Shown: positions 7,211-15,184 of the stretch, piece after piece
How positions within the stretch are numbered: the first letter of the stretch is position 1
How the letters are laid out: every line of letters starts with the position of its first letter
Assembly: GCA_016722075.1 (NCBI GenBank)
Contig: JADKGW010000004.1
Coordinates: 15,044 to 79,043, forward strand
DNA: 64,000 nucleotides
Reading direction: 5' to 3'
Source of the DNA: Candidatus Kouleothrix ribensis
GTDB taxonomy: Bacteria > Chloroflexota > Chloroflexia > Chloroflexales > Roseiflexaceae
The notes under the pieces: generated by a model
Databases searched by the model: none
What the model saw: the letters and a program-made list of their open reading frames with translations, nothing else
What the model was told of the DNA's origin: nothing
Program-made: the position numbers and the translations under genes

Positions 7211-10013
7211 GGGCGACGACTAACCGAAATCCGCCGATGACGACCCCGTAGAGCGGGAGGACCCTGACCCGCGCCCCGCAGCGAACAGATGTACTACGCT
7301 CACGCCACCCCCCTCCACGCACGAGCACATCGAAACTACTATCTGGTGGAAAGTCTTTTGCAAGTACCTGCCCCAGCGCAGGATACGATTTGTAACGGCT
7401 TCCACACCACTCCCAGACATTGCCGGCCAGGTCCAGCGCGCCGCAGGCAGCAGCACCGGCCGGACAGACGCCGACCGGCGCCGGCGTATCCAGCCCACTG
7501 GCATCGTAGATTGCGCGCTCAGGGGTTGGCTCCGCTTCGCCCCACGGATAGGTGCGGCGCGGCGCATTTAGTGCGGCGCTGGCCGCTACCTCCCACTCGG
7601 CTTCGCTTGGTAGGCGTACCACATAGCCCGCCGGGAGCGTCTCTGCAAGTTGCTCGCTCAGCCAGGCGCAGAAGGCCATGGCCTCATACCAGGTCACGCC
7701 GATCACCGGCTGGTTCGCGGCGGTATAGCGCGGGTCGTCCCACAACCACGGTTGCATATGCGCTTCTTTTTGCTTCCACCGCCAACCCTTCAGCGTCCAC
7801 CAATGCTCTGCCTCCGGCCCGTACCCCTGCGTCACAAACGGCGCAAACTGCGCGACCGTGACCGGGTAGCGCGCGATCCAGAAGGCGGAGAGCGCGATGT
7901 CTACACTCCTCGCATCCTCTTCCCACCCGCCAATTGCATACGTGCCCGCAGGCAGCGCTTGCCAGTAGCCCGAGCCACCAAAACCCGCCGGGTACGCCTC
8001 GCCGCGCCACTGCGCCAGCTCGACCGGGAAGCGCGGATCGCCGAGCTGAGCCAGCGCATAGCCCGCCCGCACCCGCTCGATCGTCGGGATGAGCGCCTGC
8101 CCTGCGCTGTCCTGGTGCTCCAGTACTGTCACCAGCGCCGCCTGCGTGCGCTCCCACTGTGCCGCGCGCTTTACACCCAGCCTGCTCAGTCGCTCCTTGC
8201 CAACCTCGCCCAACACTTCGCCTGCCAGAGTCGCGCCACGCGCCCACGCAGGCGTGCGCTCGGGGTGCTCGTCGAGCAGCGCCTCGGCCAGGTCAGCGGC
8301 CGGGCGGATCTGCTCGTGCAACACCACCAGCCGGCTGGCCGCCAGCAGCAGCGCCTCGCGCCACTGCGGCCCGGTCCCGGCGCGCGCCAGCGCCCGCTCG
8401 ACAAACTCAGCCTCGCCGGCGCCCCAGTCGCCGTCGCCGGTCAAGCGCCGCGCCGCCAGGTACTCCTGAAAGGTGCGGTGCGGGAAGCGGTACGTGTCGG
8501 GGCCGAACTTCTGCAGCACGCCGTTGCCGAACCGGCTGACGTAGCGGCAGAAGGTCTCGGCCCGACCAAACGCCCGCTCGGCGTCGTATCCGGCGAAGAA
8601 CGCCCGCGCAGTCTCGATCAGCACGGCATAGGGCAGATCCGCACCGCTCTCGCCATCGCCACTCACGCCACGCGTGTGCGCCGCGAAGCCCAGCCGATCG
8701 AGCAGCCGGCCCAGGTCGCTCTCGCTCCACTCCGGCAGCTCGAGCTGCGCGCGCAGCGCCGGCTCGCCGCGCTCGGGCCGCCAGCGCAGTAGCAGGAACT
8801 CGATGCACTTTTCATACAGCCGCACACGCTCGTCGGGCAGGCGACCCTCGTAGGCGTGCAGCAGCGTCATCATGGTGAGTAGCAGCGGGTTGCCGGCCAG
8901 CCGGCGCAGCTCGGGGCGCGCGCGCACCTCGGCGCGCAGCCGCTCGCGCAGGGTCGCCGGGTCGCCGTTCAGCGGACGATCGAGCTGAACCAGCGTGGCG
9001 TACCAGTGCCCGATAAACTCATGGCGTAGATCCTCGGAGAACGGAATGATTCGCTCGCTCAGCCAGCCGGCCAACTGGCGCGTAGTCTGCTGATAGTCAA
9101 GCACGCGGCAGGTCACGACCACCCGGCTGCTACCCGCCGCCATCTTGAGAGCAATCAGCATCTCGCGTATCAGCGCCAGCGGCTGGCCCTGCGCGTCGCT
9201 CGGCACCTCGTCGAGGCCGTCGAGCAGCAGCAGCGCCCGGCCGCCACTGACTTCGCCGCGCAGCCAGGCCACCAGTGACGCGCTGCGCATGGCGTGCTCC
9301 AGCCACTTCCAGAGCAGCGCCGCATCGCCCTGTTTGGGCTGAGCAGGCTGCGCGGGCTGTGCGGCCAGCCAGGCCGCGAACTCGCGCAGCACCACGCGGA
9401 TCGGGATGAGCGCGCCGTGCGTCCACCCTTCGCCCAGCCGCGCCAGCCAGCCCTCCTCGCCCAGGGCCGCGCGCGCCAGGCACAGGCCCACGAAGTTGAC
9501 CAAGGTGCTCTTGCCGCCGCCAGGGTCGCCCAGCAGCACCAGGCGCGGCTGCTGGGCCAGCGCCTCGATCGCGGCCAGCTGGCGCTGCTGACCAGGGCGA
9601 TCTTGCTGCTCCTGCTTGGTCAGCGCCACGGTGCTGGCGACCTCGAGCCGGGTGTAGACGCTGGCCAGCTCAATCGCCGCGCGGGCCGGATCGCTGCTGT
9701 CGGCGTCGGCCAGGCTGAGGCGGCTGCACGCACCGGCCAGGCCGAGCAGGTACTCGCGCCGCAGCGTGGCCAGATCCAGCCCCGGTGCTTCCGGACTGCC
9801 GCCAAAGAATGCCTGCATCGTACCAAAGTTAATCGCGGCTGCATTGCCGTGCAAGCTGCCGCTGTTCTCTAGCTCGCCTGACACTGAGCCCAATTGGCCG
9901 CGCAACACACGCAGCTGCGCCTCGATCGCCTCGCGCGCCGCAGCAGGAAGCCCTGGTATCGCGAGCGTCGATTCCAGCTCGGTGATCTTCCGCTGTGTAT
10001 CTGGATCGCTCAT
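7197..10013 (-). CDS. NACHT NTPase with C-terminal FGE/C-type-lectin domain; DGR target 2
   Basis: 938 aa. The start overlaps the stop of the 161-aa gene by ATGA, so the two are translationally coupled. Residues 1-72 match the first 73 residues of that protein (PGLP, then HGNAAAINFGTMQAFFGG at 55-72). NACHT: Walker A GDPGGGKST at 162-170, Walker B ALLLLDGLDEVP near 265, followed by SRVVVTCR and the helical arm (NPLLLTMMTLLHAYEG, FPHRTFQEYLAARRL). The FGE domain covers about the last 250 residues (FWIARYPVTVAQFAPFV, GNVWEWCGSRYKSYP, VRGGGW). It ends in VR2, where RCGAR is followed by hydrophobic replacements (V-R-V-L-P-L-Y-G-V-V-I-G) and GFRLVVA. This is the most mutated target. The RT gene follows directly, so target, RT, avd and TR probably share a transcript. 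Confidence 0.92.
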   Translation of the reverse strand: MSDPDTQRKITELESTLAIPGLPAAAREAIEAQLRVLRGQLGSVSGELENSGSLHGNAAAINFGTMQAFFGGSPEAPGLDLATLRREYLLGLAGACSRLSLADADSSDPARAAIELASVYTRLEVASTVALTKQEQQDRPGQQRQLAAIEALAQQPRLVLLGDPGGGKSTLVNFVGLCLARAALGEEGWLARLGEGWTHGALIPIRVVLREFAAWLAAQPAQPAQPKQGDAALLWKWLEHAMRSASLVAWLRGEVSGGRALLLLDGLDEVPSDAQGQPLALIREMLIALKMAAGSSRVVVTCRVLDYQQTTRQLAGWLSERIIPFSEDLRHEFIGHWYATLVQLDRPLNGDPATLRERLRAEVRARPELRRLAGNPLLLTMMTLLHAYEGRLPDERVRLYEKCIEFLLLRWRPERGEPALRAQLELPEWSESDLGRLLDRLGFAAHTRGVSGDGESGADLPYAVLIETARAFFAGYDAERAFGRAETFCRYVSRFGNGVLQKFGPDTYRFPHRTFQEYLAARRLTGDGDWGAGEAEFVERALARAGTGPQWREALLLAASRLVVLHEQIRPAADLAEALLDEHPERTPAWARGATLAGEVLGEVGKERLSRLGVKRAAQWERTQAALVTVLEHQDSAGQALIPTIERVRAGYALAQLGDPRFPVELAQWRGEAYPAGFGGSGYWQALPAGTYAIGGWEEDARSVDIALSAFWIARYPVTVAQFAPFVTQGYGPEAEHWWTLKGWRWKQKEAHMQPWLWDDPRYTAANQPVIGVTWYEAMAFCAWLSEQLAETLPAGYVVRLPSEAEWEVAASAALNAPRRTYPWGEAEPTPERAIYDASGLDTPAPVGVCPAGAAACGALDLAGNVWEWCGSRYKSYPALGQVLAKDFPPDSSFDVLVRGGGWRERSTSVRCGARVRVLPLYGVVIGGFRLVVALRSH
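7211..7283 (-). other. DGR variable repeat VR2
   Basis: 73 bp aligned without gaps to the TR. There are 17 differences, all at template adenines, with many double changes within one AAC codon (AAC to GTC three times, to CTC twice). One change, GTA to GTC, lies close to the 3' edge. CGCTGCGGGGCGCGG at the 5' edge is unchanged. Confidence 0.95.
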
Positions 10014-10495
10014 GCGGACTCCTCCTCGCCCGGCAGATCCTCGACCTCGACGCCCCAGCCGCGCAGGGCGGATTTGGCCTGGCGGACGCCCACGCGCGCC
10101 TCGCGGATGCCGCTGGACACGCTCGGCGGCACATAGGCGCTGCCCAGCGTCGCCAGCTGGCGCAGGTAGACCGCGAGCGTGCGCCGGTGGGCCGCCAGCA
10201 GCTCGCGCTGGTCGGCGATCTGCTCGGGTGTGGCCGTGCGCGCGGGCTGGCCGGCGGGGCTGGTGGGTGGCTGCGCGCCGCCAAAGAACGTCTGCACCGT
10301 GCCCAGGTTCACGCCGATCGCGTTGCCCTGGAGCTCGCCGCTGACCGTGGCGGTGCCCTGGATCGAGTCTAAGCCTTGGAGCGCCCGCAGCTGCTCGAGG
10401 ATCTGCTGCTTCGTCCCCTCGGGCAGCCCTGGTACCTGAAGCGCCGCCTCAAGTGCGGCGATCTGCTGTGCGCGCGTGGCGGGCCAGTCGGTCAT
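10010..10495 (-). CDS. 161-aa adaptor-like protein sharing the N-terminus of NACHT target 2
   Basis: Residues 1-73 align with the first 72 residues of the downstream NACHT protein and end in the Gly/Asn motif GNAIGVNLGTVQTFFGG. Residues 85-161 form a helical hairpin module with the pattern LAVYLRQLATLGSAYVPPSV...IREARVGV...LRGWGV. The same pattern recurs in the proteins at 16366, 41237 and 43233 and resembles small effector-associated adaptor domains of bacterial conflict systems. Coupled by ATGA overlap to the receptor gene. A homotypic adaptor linking the receptor to distant membrane effectors is a reasonable inference. No catalytic residues are visible. Confidence 0.7.
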   Translation of the reverse strand: MTDWPATRAQQIAALEAALQVPGLPEGTKQQILEQLRALQGLDSIQGTATVSGELQGNAIGVNLGTVQTFFGGAQPPTSPAGQPARTATPEQIADQRELLAAHRRTLAVYLRQLATLGSAYVPPSVSSGIREARVGVRQAKSALRGWGVEVEDLPGEEESA

Positions 10496-10566
10496 AGTGC
10501 TGTCCTAGCAGGTGGATCCGGTGTCTCTATCATAGCAGAGTGCGCAAGGCGGCACCTGGCCAGCGC

Positions 10567-11202
10567 CTACCCACCCGCCCCCCGCCCCATCCGCTCAATC
10601 AGCGTGGCCTGCTGCTCGACCTGCCTCCGCAGCGCGGCCAGCTCGCCCGCTTGCTCGGCGTAGGCCAGCGCCTGCGCCCGCGCCTCGGCCAGCTCTCCGC
10701 GGAGCTCACCTACCTGCCGCTCCCCTGCGGCGGCGCGCACCTCGGCTGCCTGGGTCTCGGTGTGGGCCTGGGCCAGCTCACTGCGCAGCTGCGCAAGCGC
10801 CTGCGCCTGCTCAGCCAGCTGCTGGGCCTGCGCCTCGACATCGCCCTCCATCCGCGCGATCGTCTGCTCAGCATCAGCCAGCGCGGCCTGGGCAGCGCCG
10901 GCGGCAGCCTGAGCCTCCGCACGGACACGCTGGGTCTGCGCCTCGGCCAGCGCCGCTGCGGCACCCCACAACGACCGCGTGAACTCCGCGCCCTGTGCTG
11001 CGATCGTCTCGGGCACCACTATTGCCGGCGGCACCGCCCGCTGCTGCTGCTTCCAGACCTCCAGGTAGTTCTTAATTGTGGTGTAGCTGCCCACACCCAG
11101 CCGCGCCTGCACCGTACGGATCGTCGGCTCTTCGCCAGTGGACGCGAGCGTCTCGGCGGCTTCGTTGACCATAACCTGAGTCACAATCTGCGCTGGCATC
11201 AT
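10567..11202 (-). CDS. kfrA: KfrA-like coiled-coil DNA-binding protein, second copy
   Basis: 211 aa beginning MM. Residues 1-60 are a KfrA-type helix-turn-helix domain (VMVNEAAETLASTGEEPTI, GVGSYTTIKNYLEVW). The rest is an Ala/Gln/Glu coiled coil ending LAALRRQVEQQATLIERM, closely like the end of the 379-1035 protein. It is the first gene of the minus-strand block that includes the adaptor, DGR and receptors, and is preceded by a palindromic operator. It may regulate the locus or serve plasmid maintenance; which of the two cannot be decided from sequence. Confidence 0.85.
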   Translation of the reverse strand: MMPAQIVTQVMVNEAAETLASTGEEPTIRTVQARLGVGSYTTIKNYLEVWKQQQRAVPPAIVVPETIAAQGAEFTRSLWGAAAALAEAQTQRVRAEAQAAAGAAQAALADAEQTIARMEGDVEAQAQQLAEQAQALAQLRSELAQAHTETQAAEVRAAAGERQVGELRGELAEARAQALAYAEQAGELAALRRQVEQQATLIERMGRGAGG

Positions 11203-11212
11203 GTCCTCGCTT

Positions 11213-11248
11213 ATTATGATAATACTGATATTATGATAATTATCATAA
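11213..11248. promoter_or_regulatory. palindromic operator upstream of second KfrA-like gene
   Basis: TTATGATAATTATCATAA (11231-11248) is a perfect 18-bp palindrome. ATTATGATAAT occurs twice (11213-11223 and 11230-11240). It differs from the TACCGTAATTACGGTA operator of the first copy, so the two KfrA-like proteins probably have distinct specificities. The AT-rich stretch also holds the likely -10 region. Confidence 0.75.
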
Positions 11249-11450
11249 CATAACGATATACTCCAATCAACCCCTCACAGCGCAAGCTAAGCAGCAGATT
11301 CGGGCCTGCATTCGTGGAATGACGGCCGGACAGTCGCGCATCACGGTGTCCTGATCAGGCTCAGCAGCTTAGGCCCCTCGGTCTCGTCGCGTGGCTCCGC
11401 GTGCCGTGCGTACTGGGGGGACAGGCCTGGACGCACGAGCCAAGTACAGA

Positions 11451-11483
11451 GAAGGCCGAGCACTCATCAAGTGCTCGGCCTTC
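11451..11483. terminator. 14-bp stem hairpin
   Basis: GAAGGCCGAGCACT, loop CATCA, AGTGCTCGGCCTTC: a perfect 14-bp stem with a 5-nt loop. There is no strong T tract, but position between a minus-strand operon and a truncated plus-strand fragment suits a terminator. The 200 bp between the KfrA operator and this hairpin hold nothing recognisable. Confidence 0.6.
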
Positions 11484-11734
11484 TACCGACTGTGCGCCTG
11501 CTTGGGCCGCCCGTGGCCGATCAGCCCACCCGGCTCGACCCGGTTCCGCTGCTTGATGCAACCTTCCTGATCTACCCCGATGGGCTGGTAACGCTGCGGG
11601 TGCCGATCGCGGTGGAGGATGGCGCGGCGCAGCTGACGGTGCAGGTGACCGACATGGCCTGTAGCACGCAAGGCTACTGCATGCCGCCGGTTGAGCAGAA
11701 GGCGGTGGTGCTTGAGCTCGCGCAGCCTGGCTAG
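11471..11734 (+). pseudogene. fragment of a DsbD-N/redoxin-type domain
   Basis: The readable stretch (YPDGLVTLRVPI, VQVTDMACS...YCMPPVEQK) resembles the C-terminal part of a DsbD N-terminal domain, including a Cys pair about six residues apart and the PPVEQK ending. The rest of the protein is missing: the frame enters directly from the preceding terminator-like hairpin, and no start with a ribosome-binding site is visible. It is most likely a remnant cut by an insertion or rearrangement. Function is not expected. Confidence 0.5.
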
Positions 11735-11744
11735 CTACACCGCA

Positions 11745-12074
11745 TTACTCCCCATCATACTCACCCATCGGCGCAGCATCGAGCGTCTCCAACATATACG
11801 CCACCTGGATGCAGCGCTCGATATCCCCATCGATCGCATTGATAATCGCCGCAGCCTCGGGCAGATCGACCAGCAGCGCTGCGGGTGAGCTGCTGAGCGC
11901 TGCAGCGATCGCCACCAGATGCGCCACCTTGATTGGCCGACGCCCTTCCTCATAGTTCCCCAGCGTTGTGTACGGCCAGCCGAGCCGGGCCGCGAGCTCA
12001 CGGAGCGTCAGCCCGGCCGCCCTACGCGCGGTCGCGATACGCTGCCCCACCTGCCGATCAATCTGCTCGGCCAT
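11745..12074 (-). CDS. XRE-family helix-turn-helix regulator
   Basis: 109 aa. Residues 8-62 are a Cro/CI-type HTH (IATARRAAGLTLRELAARLG, then YTTLGNYEEGRRPI), followed by a short helical tail. It lies 6 bp downstream of the antirepressor-like gene, so both are probably co-transcribed. It is a candidate binder of the large inverted repeat at 12971-13032. Confidence 0.8.
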   Translation of the reverse strand: MAEQIDRQVGQRIATARRAAGLTLRELAARLGWPYTTLGNYEEGRRPIKVAHLVAIAAALSSSPAALLVDLPEAAAIINAIDGDIERCIQVAYMLETLDAAPMGEYDGE

Positions 12075-12080
12075 AGCGCA

Positions 12081-12950
12081 CTACTCCAGGTTAAGCGAGG
12101 CTTGCTCAGGCAGATCCAGGTCGGCGCCGGTCAGCGCCCGGTAGGACTGCTGCACAAACGCGATGCAGTCAGCGTACTTGGCGGCCGGCAGATCCTCATA
12201 CCGCGCGATACGATACTTGGCCTTCAGCAGCGCCCAGCAGGCTGCGTATGCGGCCGACTTGGTGAGGCGCGGCTCGCGCGCGGCCTTCGCAGCCCCCCAC
12301 GCCTGCACCAGCTGATACAGATAGCCCCGCTGCTCGTGGGAGATCACCCCGCCGACACGTTGCTCAACCGCGCCGAGCCGCGTCGCGATCGTCCTGATCT
12401 CATTGCGCAGATCAAGCCACGCCTGTCGGGCGCGATCCTGGCTTTGCTCCAGTTGGCTCTGGCGCGCGTTGATCTGCTCCTGGGCCTCGGCGATTGCGTC
12501 GAGCGCCGTGTTGATGCGCTCAAGGTCAACCAGGTCTTCAATCTGGCGCGAGTCGTGCTCAGGCAGCCCCGCGAGCGCGGCAAACTCACGGTAGACCGCG
12601 CGCACCAGATGATCTTGCAGCCAGGTCAGGCGCTCGCGCACGCGCTCGTCGGGGATGCGCGCAGCATTGATCATCATCAGCCAGGTGGGGATCTTCTCAA
12701 GCTCAAGGAAGTACTGCTGTTGCGAACCGCCGGCCGTCATCACCTGAAAGCGCCGCAGCCCGCGCTGGAGGATGGCATTATCGCGCAGCCGCCGCAGCTG
12801 GGATGAGAAGTCGATCGACAGCGTCGCACACACATCGCGCACCGAGAGAAAGATCGCCCCATCGTCGGCGCGCACAGCCAGCACCACTGCGTCGAAGAGT
12901 GTGATCGGCAGCTGCTCGGCTGGGATGGGCGCGGGGTTCTCTGACGTCAT
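12081..12950 (-). CDS. phage antirepressor-like protein
   Basis: 289 aa from the ATG at 12950 (AGGGGTG upstream); a TTG start at 12989 would lie inside the inverted repeat. Residues 15-125 match the P22 antirepressor N-terminal domain: VRADDGAIFLSVRDVCATL, GLRRFQVMTAGG and the hallmark PTWLMMINAARIPDERVRERL. The middle is coiled coil (EAQEQINARQSQLEQSQ). The C-terminal 80 residues (GYLYQLVQAWG...AAYAACWALLKAKY) resemble the ORF6C/KilA-C type domain. Such proteins inactivate repressors. Paired with an XRE protein, it suggests a prophage-like or plasmid control switch next to parAB. Confidence 0.75.
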   Translation of the reverse strand: MTSENPAPIPAEQLPITLFDAVVLAVRADDGAIFLSVRDVCATLSIDFSSQLRRLRDNAILQRGLRRFQVMTAGGSQQQYFLELEKIPTWLMMINAARIPDERVRERLTWLQDHLVRAVYREFAALAGLPEHDSRQIEDLVDLERINTALDAIAEAQEQINARQSQLEQSQDRARQAWLDLRNEIRTIATRLGAVEQRVGGVISHEQRGYLYQLVQAWGAAKAAREPRLTKSAAYAACWALLKAKYRIARYEDLPAAKYADCIAFVQQSYRALTGADLDLPEQASLNLE

Positions 12951-12970
12951 ATGAGCACCCCTATGAGCTA

Positions 12971-13032
12971 GTCGTCGCAATGACGACAAAGGAGTGGGGA
13001 TAAGCCCATCCCTTTGTCGTCATTGCGACGAC
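12971..13032. promoter_or_regulatory. 22-bp perfect inverted repeat upstream of the antirepressor gene
   Basis: Arms 12971-12992 and 13011-13032 are perfect reverse complements (GTCGTCGCAATGACGACAAA core) with an 18-bp spacer. Within each arm CGTCGCAATGACG is itself nearly symmetric. The repeat covers the promoter region of the antirepressor/XRE pair, so an operator is likely. A recombination site or cruciform cannot be excluded. Confidence 0.65.
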
Positions 13033-13116
13033 AATAATCAAAGCATCGCCCGAAAGCCAGTGGTGCATGGGAATATCCTCATCTCAAAGGGACATATATG
13101 ATACATGCCCTTTAGG

Positions 13117-13172
13117 TGTCTGTACATACAGACACTTGTGATATAAATCACGACTGTCTGTATGTACAGACA
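13117..13172. promoter_or_regulatory. parS: parS-like centromere: two inverted copies of an 18-bp site
   Basis: TGTCTGTACATACAGACA at 13117-13134 and its exact reverse complement TGTCTGTATGTACAGACA at 13155-13172. Each has TGTCTGTA/TACAGACA half-sites with a 2-bp centre. The 20 bp between are also nearly symmetric (GTGATATAAATCAC). The pair abuts the end of parB, the usual place for a plasmid centromere. It does not match the chromosomal parS consensus, so binding by this ParB is inferred from position. Confidence 0.6.
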
Positions 13173-14069
13173 CTACGCGTCAATTGCATCGACCAGGCGC
13201 TGAATCGTGCGCAGCAGATCCTCGGTACGCTGGCGCACCGCATCTCGCGCAGCCTCATCCTGGTCAGCCAGCACCTGCCAGCGATCGAGGATGGCTTGGA
13301 CTGTGCGAGCGTCGCGCTCGACAGCGCCCCGCAGATCCATCGCCGGCCGCGCGGTTGGCGGGCGCGCTACCGGCTCCTTCGCCTCAGCCACGCGCCCGCG
13401 CACCTCAGCGGTGGAGAGCGCGCCGCCAACGACTCCGGCGATCAGTGGCGCGCGATCCTCGGGCGACTCAATCTTGGCGATCTCCCGCGCGGCGCGCAAC
13501 GAGTCCGGACGCTCGGCGACCATCTGCTGCACATCTGCTGGGGCCTGAAGCAGCTTCAGCCGATCCTCGACGTAGCTCTTATCCTTGCCAATCCGCTCGG
13601 CCAGGCGGCGTATGCTATACCCTCGCTCGCCGATAAAGGTCTGAAAAGCGCGCGCCTCCTCCAACGGGTCGAGGTCGCGGCGCTGGATGTTCTCGGCCAG
13701 GCCAATCTCAATCAGCTCATCGTCGGTGTGGTCGGCAACGTCGCATGGCACCGCATCTAGCCCAGCCTGCCGCGCCGCGAGCAGCCGACGCTCACCATAG
13801 AGCAGCTGGAATTTGCGCGGCTCGGTTGGATGCTGGCGCACGCGCAGCCGGCTAGTGAAGCCTTGCTGGCGGATCGCCTGGGCAAGCTCAGCGATGTCGG
13901 TGAAGTTCGTGCGGGCCTGAAAGGGGTTCCGCTCGATCAGATCGACCGCAATCTCCTGGGGGAAGGTGAGCCGCTTGGTCAGCACTGCTGCAAGGTCGCT
14001 TTGCCGCGCCGCCGTATCCTCAGGTCGCTCGGGCTGGCCAAAGAATCCGCTTTTACGTTTCGGTGGCAT
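13173..14069 (-). CDS. parB: ParB-family partition protein
   Basis: 298 aa from the ATG at 14069, which has GGAGG 6 nt upstream and overlaps the end of parA by 17 nt. Residues 45-130 carry the ParB CTPase fold: RNPFQARTNF, GERRLLAARQAG (the GxRR box) and LAENIQRRDLDPLEEA (the ENxQR box). A helix-turn-helix follows (SIRRLAERIGKDKSYVEDRL), then a helical C-terminus. ParB loads on parS, spreads as a CTP-dependent clamp and stimulates ParA. With parA upstream and palindromic sites directly downstream it forms a complete class I partition cassette. Confidence 0.92.
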   Translation of the reverse strand: MPPKRKSGFFGQPERPEDTAARQSDLAAVLTKRLTFPQEIAVDLIERNPFQARTNFTDIAELAQAIRQQGFTSRLRVRQHPTEPRKFQLLYGERRLLAARQAGLDAVPCDVADHTDDELIEIGLAENIQRRDLDPLEEARAFQTFIGERGYSIRRLAERIGKDKSYVEDRLKLLQAPADVQQMVAERPDSLRAAREIAKIESPEDRAPLIAGVVGGALSTAEVRGRVAEAKEPVARPPTARPAMDLRGAVERDARTVQAILDRWQVLADQDEAARDAVRQRTEDLLRTIQRLVDAIDA

Positions 14070-15051
14070 GCAGCACCTCCGCCACGAGCGCACGATAGGC
14101 ACGCGCACCCTCGCCATGTTGATCATACTGAAGGATCGACTGGTGGCTGGCCTGCGACTCGGGAAAGCGCACCGAGCGCTTGATCATTGTATCGAAGACC
14201 GTGACCTGGCTGCCAAAAGACTTACGGGCGTACTCCACCGCCTCACGATTGATCACCGTGCGCTGGTCGACCATCGTCAGCAGAATGCCGGTGATCGTCA
14301 GGTTAGGGTTGAGGCCAGAGCGGCGCATCAGCTGCACCTGGTCGAGGATCAGCGCCACCGACTCGGTGGCCAGGTACTCGGCCTGAAGCGGGATGATTAT
14401 CTCGCTTGCCGCCACCAGCGCGTTGACCACCAGGACACCCAGGTAGGGCAGTGTATCGATCAGGATAAAGTCGTAGCGCGGAGTTATTGGCGCGAGCAGC
14501 TTCTGCAGTACATATTCACGCTGCATCGCCACCGCCAGCTCGTCGTTAGCCAGGTTCAGGCGCGCGCTGGCCGGCACCAGATCGACGCCGGCGGCGGTGG
14601 GGCGGATCGCCAGATCCAGCTGCGGCTCGTAGCGCGTGAGAAAGTACTTAATTGCGCTGTAGGCGGTGTGCTCCAGATCGCTGGGGCGCAGGCCAAGCGC
14701 CTGGGTTAGGTTGCCCTGGGGGTCAAAGTCGACCAGCAACACGCGCTGGCCCTGCTCTGCTAGTGCCGCGCCCAGGTTGATCGTCGTGGTGGTTTTGCCG
14801 GTTCCCCCCTTGGGCACCGCCACCGAAATGATGCGCGTCATTGTCTCTCCTTCACGCGGCGTGTTGCGAACAGTCGTCGCATGCGCCCGGCCGCCTTCGC
14901 GTAGGAACCGCGCGACCTCGGATGGCAGCACGATCCACTGGTTGCCGAGCTGGCGCGCTGCCAGCCGGCCATCCCACGCCGCGCGGCGCAGTCGGTCGAG
15001 CTTGACCCCAAACTGGAGGGCCGCATCTTTCAAGGGGATGGGTTCTTCCAC
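14053..15051 (-). CDS. parA: ParA-family partition ATPase with N-terminal DNA-binding extension
   Basis: 332 aa from a GTG at 15051. Residues 1-60 look like a helix-turn-helix of the excisionase/MerR type (PLKDAALQFGVKLDRLRRAA). The ATPase starts near residue 71 with the deviant Walker A KGGTGKTTTTINLGAALAEQG, then LLVDFDPQGN and FILIDTLPYLG. An internal ATG at 14841 has a stronger ribosome-binding site (AAGGAG, 6 nt), so a shorter ATPase-only product may also be made. The N-terminal domain fits autoregulation at the inverted repeat at 15100-15117. Confidence 0.92.
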   Translation of the reverse strand: MEEPIPLKDAALQFGVKLDRLRRAAWDGRLAARQLGNQWIVLPSEVARFLREGGRAHATTVRNTPREGETMTRIISVAVPKGGTGKTTTTINLGAALAEQGQRVLLVDFDPQGNLTQALGLRPSDLEHTAYSAIKYFLTRYEPQLDLAIRPTAAGVDLVPASARLNLANDELAVAMQREYVLQKLLAPITPRYDFILIDTLPYLGVLVVNALVAASEIIIPLQAEYLATESVALILDQVQLMRRSGLNPNLTITGILLTMVDQRTVINREAVEYARKSFGSQVTVFDTMIKRSVRFPESQASHQSILQYDQHGEGARAYRALVAEVLHATET

Positions 15052-15099
15052 AGTCGCGTTCCTGTTCTCTGCTCAAGCGATGGGAAGATAATAGCATAC

Positions 15100-15117
15100 C
15101 TTCACATTTTTGTGAAG
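15100..15117. promoter_or_regulatory. inverted repeat upstream of parA
   Basis: CTTCACA-TTTT-TGTGAAG, perfect 7-bp arms, followed by a further half site ATGTGAA. Located about 50 bp before the parA GTG. A likely operator for ParA or ParB autoregulation. Confidence 0.6.
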
Positions 15118-15184
15118 ATGTGAAAATAACAGCGCGGCCCGGCCTCCTACGAGACCGGGCCGCATTGCTCGGCTGTATCACCGC

